From Gammaproteobacteria bacterium (GTDB lineage: Bacteria; Pseudomonadota; Gammaproteobacteria; Coxiellales; Coxiellaceae): a DNA stretch of 13,393 bases. The position numbers and the translations under genes are program-made. The notes under the pieces were generated by a model. The model searched no databases and was not told where the DNA came from. It saw nothing but the letters and a program-made list of their open reading frames with translations. Positions 1 through 7,512 of the stretch are shown here, one piece after another. How positions within the stretch are numbered: the first letter of the stretch is position 1; every line of letters begins with the position of its first letter. The DNA lies in contig JAJFJO010000270.1 in the NCBI GenBank assembly GCA_021774015.1, positions 1-13,393 of the forward strand, written 5' to 3'.

Positions 1-1
1 A

Positions 2-460
2 CACGGCGTGCGAGGCTGGCTTAAAGTTATCTCCTTCACCCGACCCTCAACTAATATCCTCGACCATCCTGTATGGTCTATTCAACATCAAGGCAAATGG
101 CAGTCTATCAATATTGAAGAAAGTCGCCTGCAAGGCGCTGGCATCATCGTTAAGTTCGCCGGCATTGACGACAGAGAAGTTGCCCGCACCTACACAAACG
201 ATGAGATAGCGGTTGATCGTGCTGACATGCCCAACCTAGAAGAAGATGAATACTATTGGCATGACCTAATCGGGCTAACGGTGGTCACTAAAGAAGGCTA
301 CACACTCGGCAAGGTAGATACGATGCTAGAAACCGGCTCAAATGATGTGTTTGTTGTGCTGGGTGAAAAACGCCACCTCGTGCCTTATACCAAAGACTTT
401 GTCATAGACATTAATCTTGATAAAAAAGAGATGATCGTCGACTGGGACCCAGAATTCTAA
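2..460 (+). CDS. rimM: Ribosome maturation factor RimM, 5' end cut by window edge
   Basis: RimM binds the 30S subunit (ribosomal protein S19 region) and helps mature the head of 16S rRNA. The frame is open from base 2 and already reads HGVRGWLKV, the conserved RimM N-terminal segment, so roughly the first 10-20 residues lie outside the window and the GTG at base 8 is an internal valine, not the start. The visible part holds the N-terminal RimM beta-barrel (to about residue 80) and the PRC-barrel half with the signature [12 protein letters not shown], ending in VDWDPEF. The stop TAA overlaps the trmD start by one base (TAATG), as expected for translational coupling in the rpsP-rimM-trmD-rplS operon. 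Assignment is firm; only the start is unseen. Confidence 0.96.
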   Translation, partial: HGVRGWLKVISFTRPSTNILDHPVWSIQHQGKWQSINIEESRLQGAGIIVKFAGIDDREVARTYTNDEIAVDRADMPNLEEDEYYWHDLIGLTVVTKEGYTLGKVDTMLETGSNDVFVVLGEKRHLVPYTKDFVIDINLDKKEMIVDWDPEF

Positions 461-1188
461 TGAAAGTTCATATCATCACCCTGTTCCCCGATATGTTCAC
501 CGCCTTAGACCATGGCGTCATAGGCCGCGCTCAAAGCAAGCAACTCATGGAACTCACCTACCACAACCCTCGCGACTTTACACACGATGTGCATCACACC
601 GTGGACGATAGGCCTTATGGTGGTGGCCCTGGCATGGTCATGAAATACGAGCCGCTACATGCTGCCATACAACAAGCAAAAGCTGCTGCCACACGTGCCA
701 AAGTCATACAGCTTTCTCCTGCCGGCAAGGTCTTTGATCAAGAAGCGGCAAAACACATGTCGAAAGAAACCTCCCTCATATTAGTTGCTGGGCGCTATGA
801 GGGCATCGACGAGCGCCTTATTGAGGATGATATTGATGAACAGTGGTCTGTTGGTGACTATGTAGTCAGTGGTGGCGAGTTGCCTGCCATGCTGATGATC
901 GACGCGATCACGAGATTACTCCCAGGCGTTCTTGGCAGCGACCAGTCTGCAAAGCAGGACTCTTTTAGTGAAGGGCTCCTAGACTGCCCACATTATACCC
1001 GACCTGAAGAAATTAATGGCAAATTGGTGCCAAAAATGCTACAAAGTGGCAATCATAAAGCCATTGAACGCTGGAGATTGAAACAATCGCTAGGAAGGAC
1101 TTGGCAAAGGCGCCCAGATCTGATAAAAAGACGGGTTCTTACCCCAGAAGAGCAAATTTTGCTTGATGAATACATGAATGAGTGTTGA
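460..1188 (+). CDS. trmD: tRNA (guanine-N1-)-methyltransferase TrmD
   Basis: TrmD transfers a methyl group from S-adenosylmethionine to N1 of G37 next to the anticodon, which prevents +1 frameshifting. The 242-residue product is full length for the family. It starts [13 protein letters not shown], has the [11 protein letters not shown] loop at about 51-61, the deep trefoil-knot AdoMet site including [15 protein letters not shown] (108-122) and [12 protein letters not shown] (131-142), and the linker [16 protein letters not shown] from 167, whose Asp is the expected catalytic base. Its ATG shares one base with the rimM stop, with no separate Shine-Dalgarno, so translation is probably coupled. 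The rplS gene follows after 10 bases. No anomaly is seen. Confidence 0.98.
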   Translation: MKVHIITLFPDMFTALDHGVIGRAQSKQLMELTYHNPRDFTHDVHHTVDDRPYGGGPGMVMKYEPLHAAIQQAKAAATRAKVIQLSPAGKVFDQEAAKHMSKETSLILVAGRYEGIDERLIEDDIDEQWSVGDYVVSGGELPAMLMIDAITRLLPGVLGSDQSAKQDSFSEGLLDCPHYTRPEEINGKLVPKMLQSGNHKAIERWRLKQSLGRTWQRRPDLIKRRVLTPEEQILLDEYMNEC

Positions 1189-1198
1189 GGAAACAACC

Positions 1199-1546
1199 AT
1201 GAGTAACGTAATAGCAGCACTAGATGCTGAACAAATGCAAAGTAAAGAGATCCCAAGCTTTGCTCCTGGCGATACAGTTGTCGTACAAGTTAAAGTGAAA
1301 GAAGGTACCCGCGAACGCCTACAGGCTTTCGAAGGCGCTGTTATCGCGATTCGTAATCGCGGTATCAATTCAGCATTCACTGTCCGTAAAATCTCTCACG
1401 GCGAAGGTGTGGAGCGTGTATTCCAAACTTATAGCCCGATGATTGACAGCATCACTGTAAAACGACGTGGTGATGTGCGTCGTGCAAAACTCTATTACCT
1501 ACGCAAACTCAGCGGCCGTAAAGCACGCATTAAAGAAAAAGTGTAG
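1199..1546 (+). CDS. rplS: 50S ribosomal protein L19
   Basis: L19 sits at the 30S-50S interface of the large ribosomal subunit. I chose the ATG at 1199 because it gives 115 residues, the same length as the Escherichia coli protein, begins [13 protein letters not shown] like other gammaproteobacterial L19s, and has a GAGG motif at 1187-1190 about 8 bases upstream. The earlier in-frame ATG at 1178 would add seven residues inside trmD without support. The core motifs [33 protein letters not shown] and [16 protein letters not shown] are all present. It is the last gene of the rimM-trmD-rplS unit and is followed 10 bases later by a strong intrinsic terminator. Confidence 0.98.
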   Translation: MSNVIAALDAEQMQSKEIPSFAPGDTVVVQVKVKEGTRERLQAFEGAVIAIRNRGINSAFTVRKISHGEGVERVFQTYSPMIDSITVKRRGDVRRAKLYYLRKLSGRKARIKEKV

Positions 1547-1556
1547 TTTACATTAT

Positions 1557-1586
1557 CACCTCCTGCTCTCAGCAGGAGGTGTTTTT
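1557..1586 (+). terminator. Rho-independent terminator of the rimM-trmD-rplS operon
   Basis: A perfect 11-bp stem (1557-1567 CACCTCCTGCT pairing with 1571-1581) has a 3-base CTC loop and runs straight into five T residues at 1582-1586. It lies 10 bases after the rplS stop, the usual place for the end of this operon. Confidence 0.95.
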
Positions 1587-1607
1587 CTCTCATTCTTTCA
1601 GTTCTTA

Positions 1608-1636
1608 TTGAAAACCCTAGCTTTCAACTTTGTATC
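1608..1636 (+). promoter_or_regulatory. Weak candidate sigma-70 promoter for the MATE gene
   Basis: TTGAAA (1608-1613) is followed after 17 bases by TGTATC (1631-1636). The -35 is a fair match but the -10 is poor (3 of 6). The MATE gene must have its own promoter here, because the upstream operon ends in a strong terminator and only 88 bases remain before the start codon. Confidence 0.3.
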
Positions 1637-1674
1637 GAGTCTGCCATACTGCTCAACTAATTAAGAGAAGCACT

Positions 1675-3063
1675 ATGAGCACCTATCTGCAACACAGCAA
1701 AAACATTGGAAAGCTTGCTGCACCTATGCTGCTTTCACGAATACTAGGCATTACCATCAGCATTTCAGGCATCCTAATGATTGCGCGCCTGGGCCGATAC
1801 GAACTAGCCGCTAGTGCGCTCGCCTCCAGCTTTTTCTATGCTGTGATCGTGTCTACTTACGGCACCCTCTACGCGACCGCAATCATCATTGGCAAAGCTT
1901 ATGGTGCTGGTGAAGAAGCGTTAATCGGTCAAATTGTCAGACACGCACTACTATTATCTGTGCTCATTTCCATACCTTGTATTTTATTATTATGGAATAT
2001 CGCACCAGTATTTAAACTGCTTGGACAAAAACCAGAGCTCATTCCTTACATACAAGCATTACTACGCAATTACGCATTGTATTTTTTGCCTACTATTATT
2101 TATGTGGTGTTTAGTCAATACGTCTGCGGTGTTTCAAAGCCCCGCATCATCACCTATATCAGCATGATTAACGCACCGATTGTAGTAACTCTGCTCTATG
2201 GGTTGATTTTTGGCAGGCTAGGCATGCCAAAACTAGGGATTTGGGGGTTTGGTACGGCTTATGTAATCGGCAACTCTATTTCAGTGTTGCTTATGTTTAC
2301 TTATGTCACAGTCAGTGACCACTTTAAACCCTATCAACTGCTTAAACGCAGCAAAGCCTTAACTCGACCTGCACGCCATATACTCGGTATCATTAAATTA
2401 GGTTTGCCTATGGGTGTGCAATATGGTGCTGAGCTGGCTGTTTTTTCTGTTACAACCATATTGCTTGGTATTTTCGGCACAAATGCATTAATCGCACAAC
2501 AAGTCTCATCACAAATCACTGTCATTGTGATTATGATTCCTTTTACAACGGCCGAAGCCGTGTCAATTTTAATTGGCCAAGCAATAGGAAGGAAGGATAC
2601 CGGCGAAATCATGCAAATTGGTTATACTGGTTGTGTTATTACTCTCATTGCTTACACTATTATTGCAGGTTTTTTTATATTTTTTAGAGAAACACTTGCG
2701 GGGTTTTATATTCACTCTCAACACGGCTCAACAGAAGCACTCATGCATTTAACCTTAATGTTTTTAATTATCACACTCATCACACAATGGTTTGATAGTG
2801 TGCGTAATGTATTAACAGGCGGGTGCCGAGGCATGTTTGATTCCAAGTTTCCTATGCTTATTAGTATTGGCTCGTTATGGCTGATCGGTTTGCCGTTGAG
2901 TTATACATTGGCATTTCCGTTGAATTGGGGGCCAGTGGGTATGCGTTATGGGTTTTTGTGTTCTGTTGTCGTAGGGATGTTAGCTGTCTGGCTCCGCTTT
3001 CACTATGATGCCACGCAATTAAAAAAAATCCCCCCACTCACGACCTCCGATAGGAACCATTAA
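1675..3063 (+). CDS. MATE-family multidrug/cation efflux transporter
   Basis: Multidrug and toxin extrusion (MATE) proteins are inner-membrane antiporters that export cationic or amphipathic compounds using a Na+ or H+ gradient. The product has 462 residues and about 12 hydrophobic segments in two similar halves, typical of the NorM-like group. Family-like features include the N-terminal LAAPMLLSRILGITISISG, the helix with ALASSFFYAVIVSTYG, and in the second half LGLPMGVQYGAELAVFS followed by AQQVSSQ and GQAIGRKD. I chose the ATG at 1675 because AAGAGAAG lies just upstream (1662-1669); a TTG at 1630 is open in frame but has no such support. The gene stands alone between the L19 terminator and the ATPase repeat array. 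The substrate cannot be told from sequence. Confidence 0.9.
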   Translation: MSTYLQHSKNIGKLAAPMLLSRILGITISISGILMIARLGRYELAASALASSFFYAVIVSTYGTLYATAIIIGKAYGAGEEALIGQIVRHALLLSVLISIPCILLLWNIAPVFKLLGQKPELIPYIQALLRNYALYFLPTIIYVVFSQYVCGVSKPRIITYISMINAPIVVTLLYGLIFGRLGMPKLGIWGFGTAYVIGNSISVLLMFTYVTVSDHFKPYQLLKRSKALTRPARHILGIIKLGLPMGVQYGAELAVFSVTTILLGIFGTNALIAQQVSSQITVIVIMIPFTTAEAVSILIGQAIGRKDTGEIMQIGYTGCVITLIAYTIIAGFFIFFRETLAGFYIHSQHGSTEALMHLTLMFLIITLITQWFDSVRNVLTGGCRGMFDSKFPMLISIGSLWLIGLPLSYTLAFPLNWGPVGMRYGFLCSVVVGMLAVWLRFHYDATQLKKIPPLTTSDRNH

Positions 3064-3081
3064 AAAATGCATTGATGTCTC

Positions 3082-3161
3082 CTCGAAAATGGCGTACATT
3101 ATCGAAGTAAAACCTCGAAAATGGCGTGCATTCTCGAGGTTAAACTTCGATAATGGCGTGT
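3082..3161. repeat. Tandem 32-bp palindromic repeats (two full units plus a decayed third)
   Basis: Units begin at 3082, 3114 and 3146, exactly 32 bp apart. Each contains an interrupted palindrome TCGANAAT-N7-ATTNTCGA with spacer GGCGTRY: 3083-3105 (intact), 3115-3137 (intact), and 3147-3154 with only the left half kept before the ATPase start. Linkers between units also read as near-palindromes (TCGARGT-AAA-ACYTCGA type). TCGA occurs at 3083, 3102, 3115, 3134 and 3147, alternating 19 and 13 bp. The phase is about three helical turns and the unit is not a multiple of 3, which suggests protein-binding DNA rather than coding repeats. Confidence 0.85.
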
Positions 3162-3165
3162 TTAT

Positions 3166-4326
3166 ATGATATCTAGACTCATCAATCTCCCTAAAGACCA
3201 AAGTTTTTTTCTGTTTGGTGCACGAGGCACAGGAAAAACGACTCTTTTGAAGGCACTACCCTGGCTAAAAGACTGCTTAATGATTAACTTACTGAAAGCA
3301 TCAACTGAAAATCGCTTTGCTCGAGATCCAGACGAGCTTTCATCCATCGTAAATGCTATGCCAAAAGAACAAACACATATTGTTATTGATGAAGTCCAGA
3401 AACTTCCAAAGCTACTTGATATCGTGCATGACCTTATCGAGAATACGGATAAGAAATTCATCTTAACAAGATCAAGCGCCAGAAAACTAAAGAATGGCGG
3501 TGCAAATTTACTTGCTGGAAGAGCATTCACCTATCACTTGTATCCATTCTCATTTCTAGAAATACAGGATAAGTTTGACTTACTACAAACATTACAGTAT
3601 GGAACATTACCAAAAATTTTTGAATTTACTGATAACGTTAATAAGCAATTTTTTTTAGAAACTTACACCAACGTTTATTTGAAAGAAGAAATTTGGGCAG
3701 AAAAATTAATTCGTGATCTAGCGCCCTTTAGATACTTCCTTGAGGTGGCCGCACAAGCAAATGGAAAAATAATCAATTTCTCAAATATTTCCCGAGATGT
3801 TGGGGTTAGCGATCATACTGTAAAAGAATATTTTTCTATACTTGAAGATACATTATTAGGGTACACCCTACCGGCATTTCAACACTCCTTTCGCAAACGC
3901 CTCAACAAAAAACCAAAATTTTATTTCTTTGATACTGGTGTTGTGCGTGCTTTAATGGGGTTAACTGAGGTACCACTCACTGAAAGAACTCACGGTTTCG
4001 GCAATGCATTTGAACACTTTATTATTTCTGAGTGCAAACGACTAGCTAACTATTATCATAGAAACTATCGCTTCTCTTATCTTTCAACAAAAGATAGCGC
4101 TGAAATTGATCTCGTCGTTGAAAGGCCAGGGAAAGGCATTTTATTGGTTGAGATTAAAAGCACTGACCATGTAAAAGAAAGTCATTTATCCACCCTAGAG
4201 TCTATTAAAAATGACCTCGGTGATTGTGAGGCCATTTGTCTAAGCCGAGACCCTCATCCAAAAAAAATGGGAAATATTACAGTGTTTCCATGGCAGGATG
4301 GGATAAAAAAATATTTTGTAAGCTAA
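3166..4326 (+). CDS. AAA ATPase with DUF4143 / PD-(D/E)XK-like C-terminal domain
   Basis: This 386-residue protein belongs to the widespread COG1373-type ATPases, whose cellular role is not settled. Visible domains in order: a P-loop GARGTGKT (18-25), Walker B with HIVIDEVQ (71-78), a sensor-like TRSSARKLKNGGANLLAGR stretch (101-119), a winged-helix-like region (about 199-238, FSNISRDVGVSDHTVKEYF), and a C-terminal nuclease-fold motif AEIDLVV (312-318) with EIK (329-331), the D...ExK pattern. Length is normal and there is no frameshift. The ATG at 3166 is the first possible start, since an in-frame TAA lies at 3151-3153; no clear Shine-Dalgarno is seen. Odd point: family members usually read TGSS where this one reads TRSS (Arg102). 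Such genes are often horizontally spread, and the palindromic array directly upstream may regulate it. Confidence 0.9.
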   Translation: MISRLINLPKDQSFFLFGARGTGKTTLLKALPWLKDCLMINLLKASTENRFARDPDELSSIVNAMPKEQTHIVIDEVQKLPKLLDIVHDLIENTDKKFILTRSSARKLKNGGANLLAGRAFTYHLYPFSFLEIQDKFDLLQTLQYGTLPKIFEFTDNVNKQFFLETYTNVYLKEEIWAEKLIRDLAPFRYFLEVAAQANGKIINFSNISRDVGVSDHTVKEYFSILEDTLLGYTLPAFQHSFRKRLNKKPKFYFFDTGVVRALMGLTEVPLTERTHGFGNAFEHFIISECKRLANYYHRNYRFSYLSTKDSAEIDLVVERPGKGILLVEIKSTDHVKESHLSTLESIKNDLGDCEAICLSRDPHPKKMGNITVFPWQDGIKKYFVS

Positions 4327-4400
4327 TTCAATCCGCTCAAATACACTTACTCAAATAGGAACAAATCCCACTAAGGGAATTACTCCTGACTCGGTGACGT

Positions 4401-4432
4401 TTAAAAAGGGGAAAACTGCGATTCTCCCCTTA
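4401..4432 (-). terminator. Terminator for glutamate dehydrogenase, probably shared with the convergent ATPase gene
   Basis: AAGGGGA at 4406-4412 pairs with TCCCCTT at 4425-4431, with an additional A-T rich extension across one mismatch. Read on the minus strand the stem is followed by a run of T (bases 4407-4401), the better orientation; on the plus strand the tail is TTATT, so it may act both ways. It lies about 75 bases beyond the gdhA stop. The rest of the gap 4327-4504 shows nothing else recognisable. Confidence 0.65.
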
Positions 4433-4504
4433 TTAAAGAGCGAAAATTCACTTCTCACGAGGTACAAATACAGAAAAGCAAATCCTAGGGTCACAACAAA
4501 AAAG

Positions 4505-5800
4505 TTACGTCTCTTTCGTCGCGGCAAAATAACTGTGCGTACCTTGCGCCCCCATAGAATCGCTTAAGCGAGCAAGTGCATGCACATATGCAGCCATACG
4601 CATGCTGATTTTCTTTTCTTCCATAATGTCGTATACATTATTGAACTCACGAGCCATTTTAGTTTGCAAACGTTCTGTGACTTCATCAATCTCCCAGTAG
4701 AAACCATTTTTATTTTGCACCCACTCAAAATAGCTCACTGTCACACCACCCGCATTCGCTAAAATATCAGGCATCACCAAGATATTGCGTTCAGCTAAAA
4801 TGGCATCTGCTTTGCTCGTTGTTGGGCCATTGGCGACTTCAACAATCACAGGCGCCTTGATGTTATCAACATTATCCACGCGTATGACATTTTCTAATGC
4901 TGCAGGAATCAAAACATCAACATCCAGCTCAAGTAGCTCTTCATTGGAGATATGTTTCGCATCAACCACCTGACACACGGTGCCTTCACAATAAACCGGC
5001 TGAACTTTTCGTGATTCATTTTTCACATGGATCAAGCTTGGAATATCAAAACCATCAGCTGAATAAATACCACCTTGAGAGTCGCTCACTGCAACAATTT
5101 TATAACCGTCGTTATGTAGCAGTTGTGCAACATGCTGACCTGCATTACCAAAACCTTGCACCGCAATACGAATATCCGATGGTTTCCAGCCACGCTTCTT
5201 CTCAAGCTCTTTAATGCAGTAATAAGCACCACGACCTGTTGCATCGTCACGGCCGAGACTGCCACCCAAACCAACAGGCTTGCCTGTAATCACTCCTGGC
5301 GTATGGCTACGTTTGATTTTAGAGTATTCATCCATCATCCAACCCATAATCATGGCATTGGTGTACACGTCAGGAGCTGGAATATCTGTTTGAGGACCGA
5401 TAAAATCAACAATCTGCTCGATAAAGCCGCGACTTAAACGTTCAACCTCTAAACGCGATAATTGCTTGGGGTCAACGATCACCCCGCCTTTGCCACCACC
5501 AAATGGGATACCCATAACTGCACACTTAATGGTCATCCAAAAAGCCAATGCCTTCACTTCACTTAAACTTACATTCGGATGAAAACGGATGCCGCCTTTT
5601 GTTGGTCCACGGCTGTCATTATGACGCACACGATACCCTGTAAATATCTCTAAGCGCCCATCATCCATCCGCACCGGCACCGATACTTCAAGCACATTTT
5701 GTGTGGAGCGCAGGCGCGCCAGCGTTTCTGCTTCAAGCCCTGCATGTTCTGCTGCGTGATCTAAATGTGACAGCGCATCTTCAAAAATATTCTGAGTCAT
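4505..5800 (-). CDS. gdhA: Glutamate dehydrogenase (Glu/Leu/Phe/Val dehydrogenase family)
   Basis: The enzyme interconverts glutamate and 2-oxoglutarate plus ammonia with NAD(P)H in the cytoplasm, linking nitrogen assimilation to the TCA cycle. The 431 residues match the small hexameric class. Visible motifs: YRVRHNDSRGPTKGGIRFHP (56-75) with the substrate Lys, MGIPFGGGKGGV (96-107) with the catalytic Lys104, TDIPAPDV (138-145) with the conserved Asp, GRDDATGRG (183-191), and the Rossmann loop VQGFGNAGQHVA (214-225). I chose the second ATG (5800) because AGGA sits 8 bases before it; the ATG at 5809 overlaps that AGGA and has no site of its own. Cofactor preference is not decided. It is a single gene, convergent with the ATPase; upstream lies a gene-poor region with an inverted repeat. 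Confidence 0.95.
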   Translation of the reverse strand: MTQNIFEDALSHLDHAAEHAGLEAETLARLRSTQNVLEVSVPVRMDDGRLEIFTGYRVRHNDSRGPTKGGIRFHPNVSLSEVKALAFWMTIKCAVMGIPFGGGKGGVIVDPKQLSRLEVERLSRGFIEQIVDFIGPQTDIPAPDVYTNAMIMGWMMDEYSKIKRSHTPGVITGKPVGLGGSLGRDDATGRGAYYCIKELEKKRGWKPSDIRIAVQGFGNAGQHVAQLLHNDGYKIVAVSDSQGGIYSADGFDIPSLIHVKNESRKVQPVYCEGTVCQVVDAKHISNEELLELDVDVLIPAALENVIRVDNVDNIKAPVIVEVANGPTTSKADAILAERNILVMPDILANAGGVTVSYFEWVQNKNGFYWEIDEVTERLQTKMAREFNNVYDIMEEKKISMRMAAYVHALARLSDSMGAQGTHSYFAATKET

Positions 5801-5846
5801 TGATTGCATCCTAATCGTGGTTAACCAAAAGATAAATGATAAGGGA

Positions 5847-6104
5847 TTTTTGGAGTCACGTCACTTCTTTGAAAACGACTGTCGACTCACCATCCTAGAA
5901 AACGCAGTTGAGCGTGTTTATCCCATGTGGTCCGATTATCATATAACAAGTTTAGATAGCGTGAAAAATTACGTGGCTTCTTATTGATGATGAGCATATT
6001 TTTGAGATAGCTAGATGAATCAAGATGTTGCGTTGGTAAACGCGCGCAACTACGTTTTCTAGGATGATGAGTCGAACCGGTTTATGATCTACATCAAGAC
6101 TCCC
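5847..6104. repeat. MITE-like element with long inverted repeat arms
   Basis: The core arms are 5882-5920 and 6037-6075: 39 bp each, inverted, with only 4 mismatches. Outside them a second, shorter inverted match lies at similar spacing (TTTTGGAGTC near 5848-5857 and its reverse complement version at 6098-6107, with one difference). The arms enclose about 116 bp with no coding potential. The core of the left arm (5894-5913) reappears at 10090-10109 with 2 differences. This is a dispersed repeat, probably a miniature inverted-repeat element or the remains of one. No target-site duplication could be confirmed by eye. Confidence 0.7.
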
Positions 6105-6436
6105 AAAATGGAGCGGCGTAAACTAGTTTGTAGACATTCGAATGTTCTAAAAAAAGCGCGCAGGGATGCGTGCCAACAACCCAAGGATGGGAAGACCACC
6201 CGCCTGAACTTGTTGAATTTATTTACTTTGCCTGGCCTCGACCACCAGATATAAGTAAAGCCGACAATACAAACGACGCACTCAAGCTGTCATTGCGACC
6301 GACTAGCTTATCCAACTGCGCCACGATGTTTTGCGACTATTAAATTCTTGCAAGCCATGCGCTAATTATTCTCCTCCCTGGAAATTACAATTAACTCAAG
6401 TTAATCCTTGAAAGACCCATCATGGAGGATGCTACT
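6105..6436. other. Gene-poor stretch before the effector-like gene
   Basis: No convincing gene is seen in these 332 bases. They hold a perfect 12-bp palindrome ACATTCGAATGT (6134-6145), a hairpin with arms 6156-6161 and 6168-6173 next to an A-run at 6149-6155 (terminator-like if read on the minus strand, but no gene precedes it there), and a perfect inverted repeat TTAACT-CA-AGTTAA (6391-6404) 33 bases before the next start codon, a possible operator. I could not identify a promoter with confidence. Confidence 0.5.
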
Positions 6437-7432
6437 ATGTCTATTAAAGACGCAATAAATGAATGGAAAGATACCCCCTCTGACTCTAGCAAACAAGGAA
6501 CACTTCTCGAAGAGCTATTAGCTCAAATTAAAGAGGCTTATACACAAGATACAAGCAAGATTGAAAATGAAGAAGGCTCTTTAGGTAACAATACAGAAGT
6601 AATATTTAATTTCGGTGAAGATCAGTTAGAGGACATAGAATCCAAAAACGAAGCTATAATCGGCGACCAACATTTAACGGTTTTCAAGAAAATGCTTTGT
6701 CTCAATCTGGCAAAACAACTCCCAAGTGACAATCTAGAGCCGCTTATTGAAAATCTCAAATTCATGGTTAATCGACTTAAAGAAGAAGAAGGAAAAGCGC
6801 TTCTTCTTAAGAACCAAGATGCAAACACCTTACAATTCAAACGAGAGGCTGCGGAGCAGCTCCATGATCTCTTATACCTGCTTGATACAGACCCAATAGG
6901 CGTTATTCAAGCAGATTCAGAGCTACAGAGTTTAGAAAGTTTTGCTGTTGAATACTGCAAGTTTCAAATCAAAGCTCAAGAACTTAGAGAGTATGCGTTA
7001 ACAATGCCTGACAGTCAGAAAAAAACAGATGCACTGGAGTTAGCTGACACCCAAATCACATACTCCCGTCATGCTTTATTAGGTATGCTGCATGACGCCT
7101 ATGAAACAGACAAAAAGAAACATATCGGGAGAGCCCGGCTTAAAGAAATGAATACAAAGTGTGGAACGGCATTTAATTCAAAACTACCATCACTTGAAAC
7201 ACACCGTGATTCTAAAATCAAACGCATTGCTGGCAACGTGCTGATGGGGCTTGCCACATTGGTAACAGCAGGGCTTGCAGCGATAGCAAAAATAAGCCAC
7301 TCAAAACTATCTACCGGGCTTTACACATTATTTAGTAGTAGACCTAATTCGGCTAGACATGCAGATAGTGCAAATGATCAGAGGCAGGCATTCTATCAAG
7401 CCGGGATGGGCTTAACAGCCGGAGCTGCGTAG
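6437..7432 (+). CDS. Unknown protein with C-terminal hydrophobic segment; effector candidate
   Basis: I do not recognise a named family. The 331-residue product is hydrophilic and mostly helical, with an acidic N-terminal third (to about residue 75) and heptad-like Leu/Glu/Lys stretches at about 80-130 and 135-230. One hydrophobic segment (about 264-286, IAGNVLMGLATLVTAGLAAI) follows, then basic and Ser-rich residues including STGLYTLF and a small-residue tail AGMGLTAGAA. This C-terminal layout resembles, from memory, many Legionella and Coxiella predicted Dot/Icm effectors; that is inference. I chose the ATG at 6437 because GGAGG (6424-6428) lies 8 bases before it; the ATG at 6422 immediately precedes that site. 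The gene is monocistronic with a terminator 10 bases after the stop. No signal peptide is seen. Confidence 0.75.
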   Translation: MSIKDAINEWKDTPSDSSKQGTLLEELLAQIKEAYTQDTSKIENEEGSLGNNTEVIFNFGEDQLEDIESKNEAIIGDQHLTVFKKMLCLNLAKQLPSDNLEPLIENLKFMVNRLKEEEGKALLLKNQDANTLQFKREAAEQLHDLLYLLDTDPIGVIQADSELQSLESFAVEYCKFQIKAQELREYALTMPDSQKKTDALELADTQITYSRHALLGMLHDAYETDKKKHIGRARLKEMNTKCGTAFNSKLPSLETHRDSKIKRIAGNVLMGLATLVTAGLAAIAKISHSKLSTGLYTLFSSRPNSARHADSANDQRQAFYQAGMGLTAGAA

Positions 7433-7442
7433 TTTGAAATTG

Positions 7443-7474
7443 GGAGCGGCTCTAAACGCCGCTCCTCTGCTTTT
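7443..7474 (+). terminator. Rho-independent terminator after the 331-residue unknown gene
   Basis: A perfect 8-bp GC-rich stem (GGAGCGGC 7443-7450 with GCCGCTCC 7458-7465) has a 7-base loop and is followed by TCTGCTTTT. It begins 10 bases after the stop codon. Confidence 0.9.
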
Positions 7475-7496
7475 AAGCACGCACTGTGTGTAGCAT

Positions 7497-7512
7497 GTGC
7501 TGATATCAGCAC
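7497..7512. repeat. Perfect 16-bp palindrome
   Basis: GTGCTGATATCAGCAC is an uninterrupted palindrome between the terminator of the upstream plus-strand gene and the end of the MFS gene. It could be a protein-binding site or part of a weak hairpin at the 3' end of the MFS transcript, but it has no loop and no T-run. The role is unknown. Confidence 0.5.

Noticed and set aside
1178..1198. Upstream in-frame ATG as the rplS start
   Set aside because: It would overlap trmD and add seven residues absent from the family; the ATG at 1199 has a good ribosome-binding site and gives the standard length.
3082..3161. CRISPR array
   Set aside because: The whole 32-bp unit repeats with no unique spacers and there are no cas genes nearby; the units are palindromic tandem repeats.
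6066..6082. T-arm-like CCGGTTCGACTC on the minus strand
   Set aside because: There is no pairing partner for a T-stem and it lies within the inverted repeat arm, where both copies share the sequence.
6149..6173. Hairpin with A-run that looks like a minus-strand terminator
   Set aside because: The stem has an A-C mismatch on the minus strand and no minus-strand gene ends nearby.
6084..6254. 56-codon open frame on the plus strand starting MIYIKTPKMERRK
   Set aside because: No ribosome-binding site and no recognisable product. It starts close to the repeat arm and runs through the palindrome and hairpin, so it is more likely chance.
6295..6345. tRNA-like D-arm sequence on the minus strand (GTGGCGCAGTTGGATAAGC)
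   Set aside because: The D-arm-like bases do not continue into a proper D-stem, anticodon stem, T-arm or acceptor stem. It is at most a distant remnant, and chance is likely.
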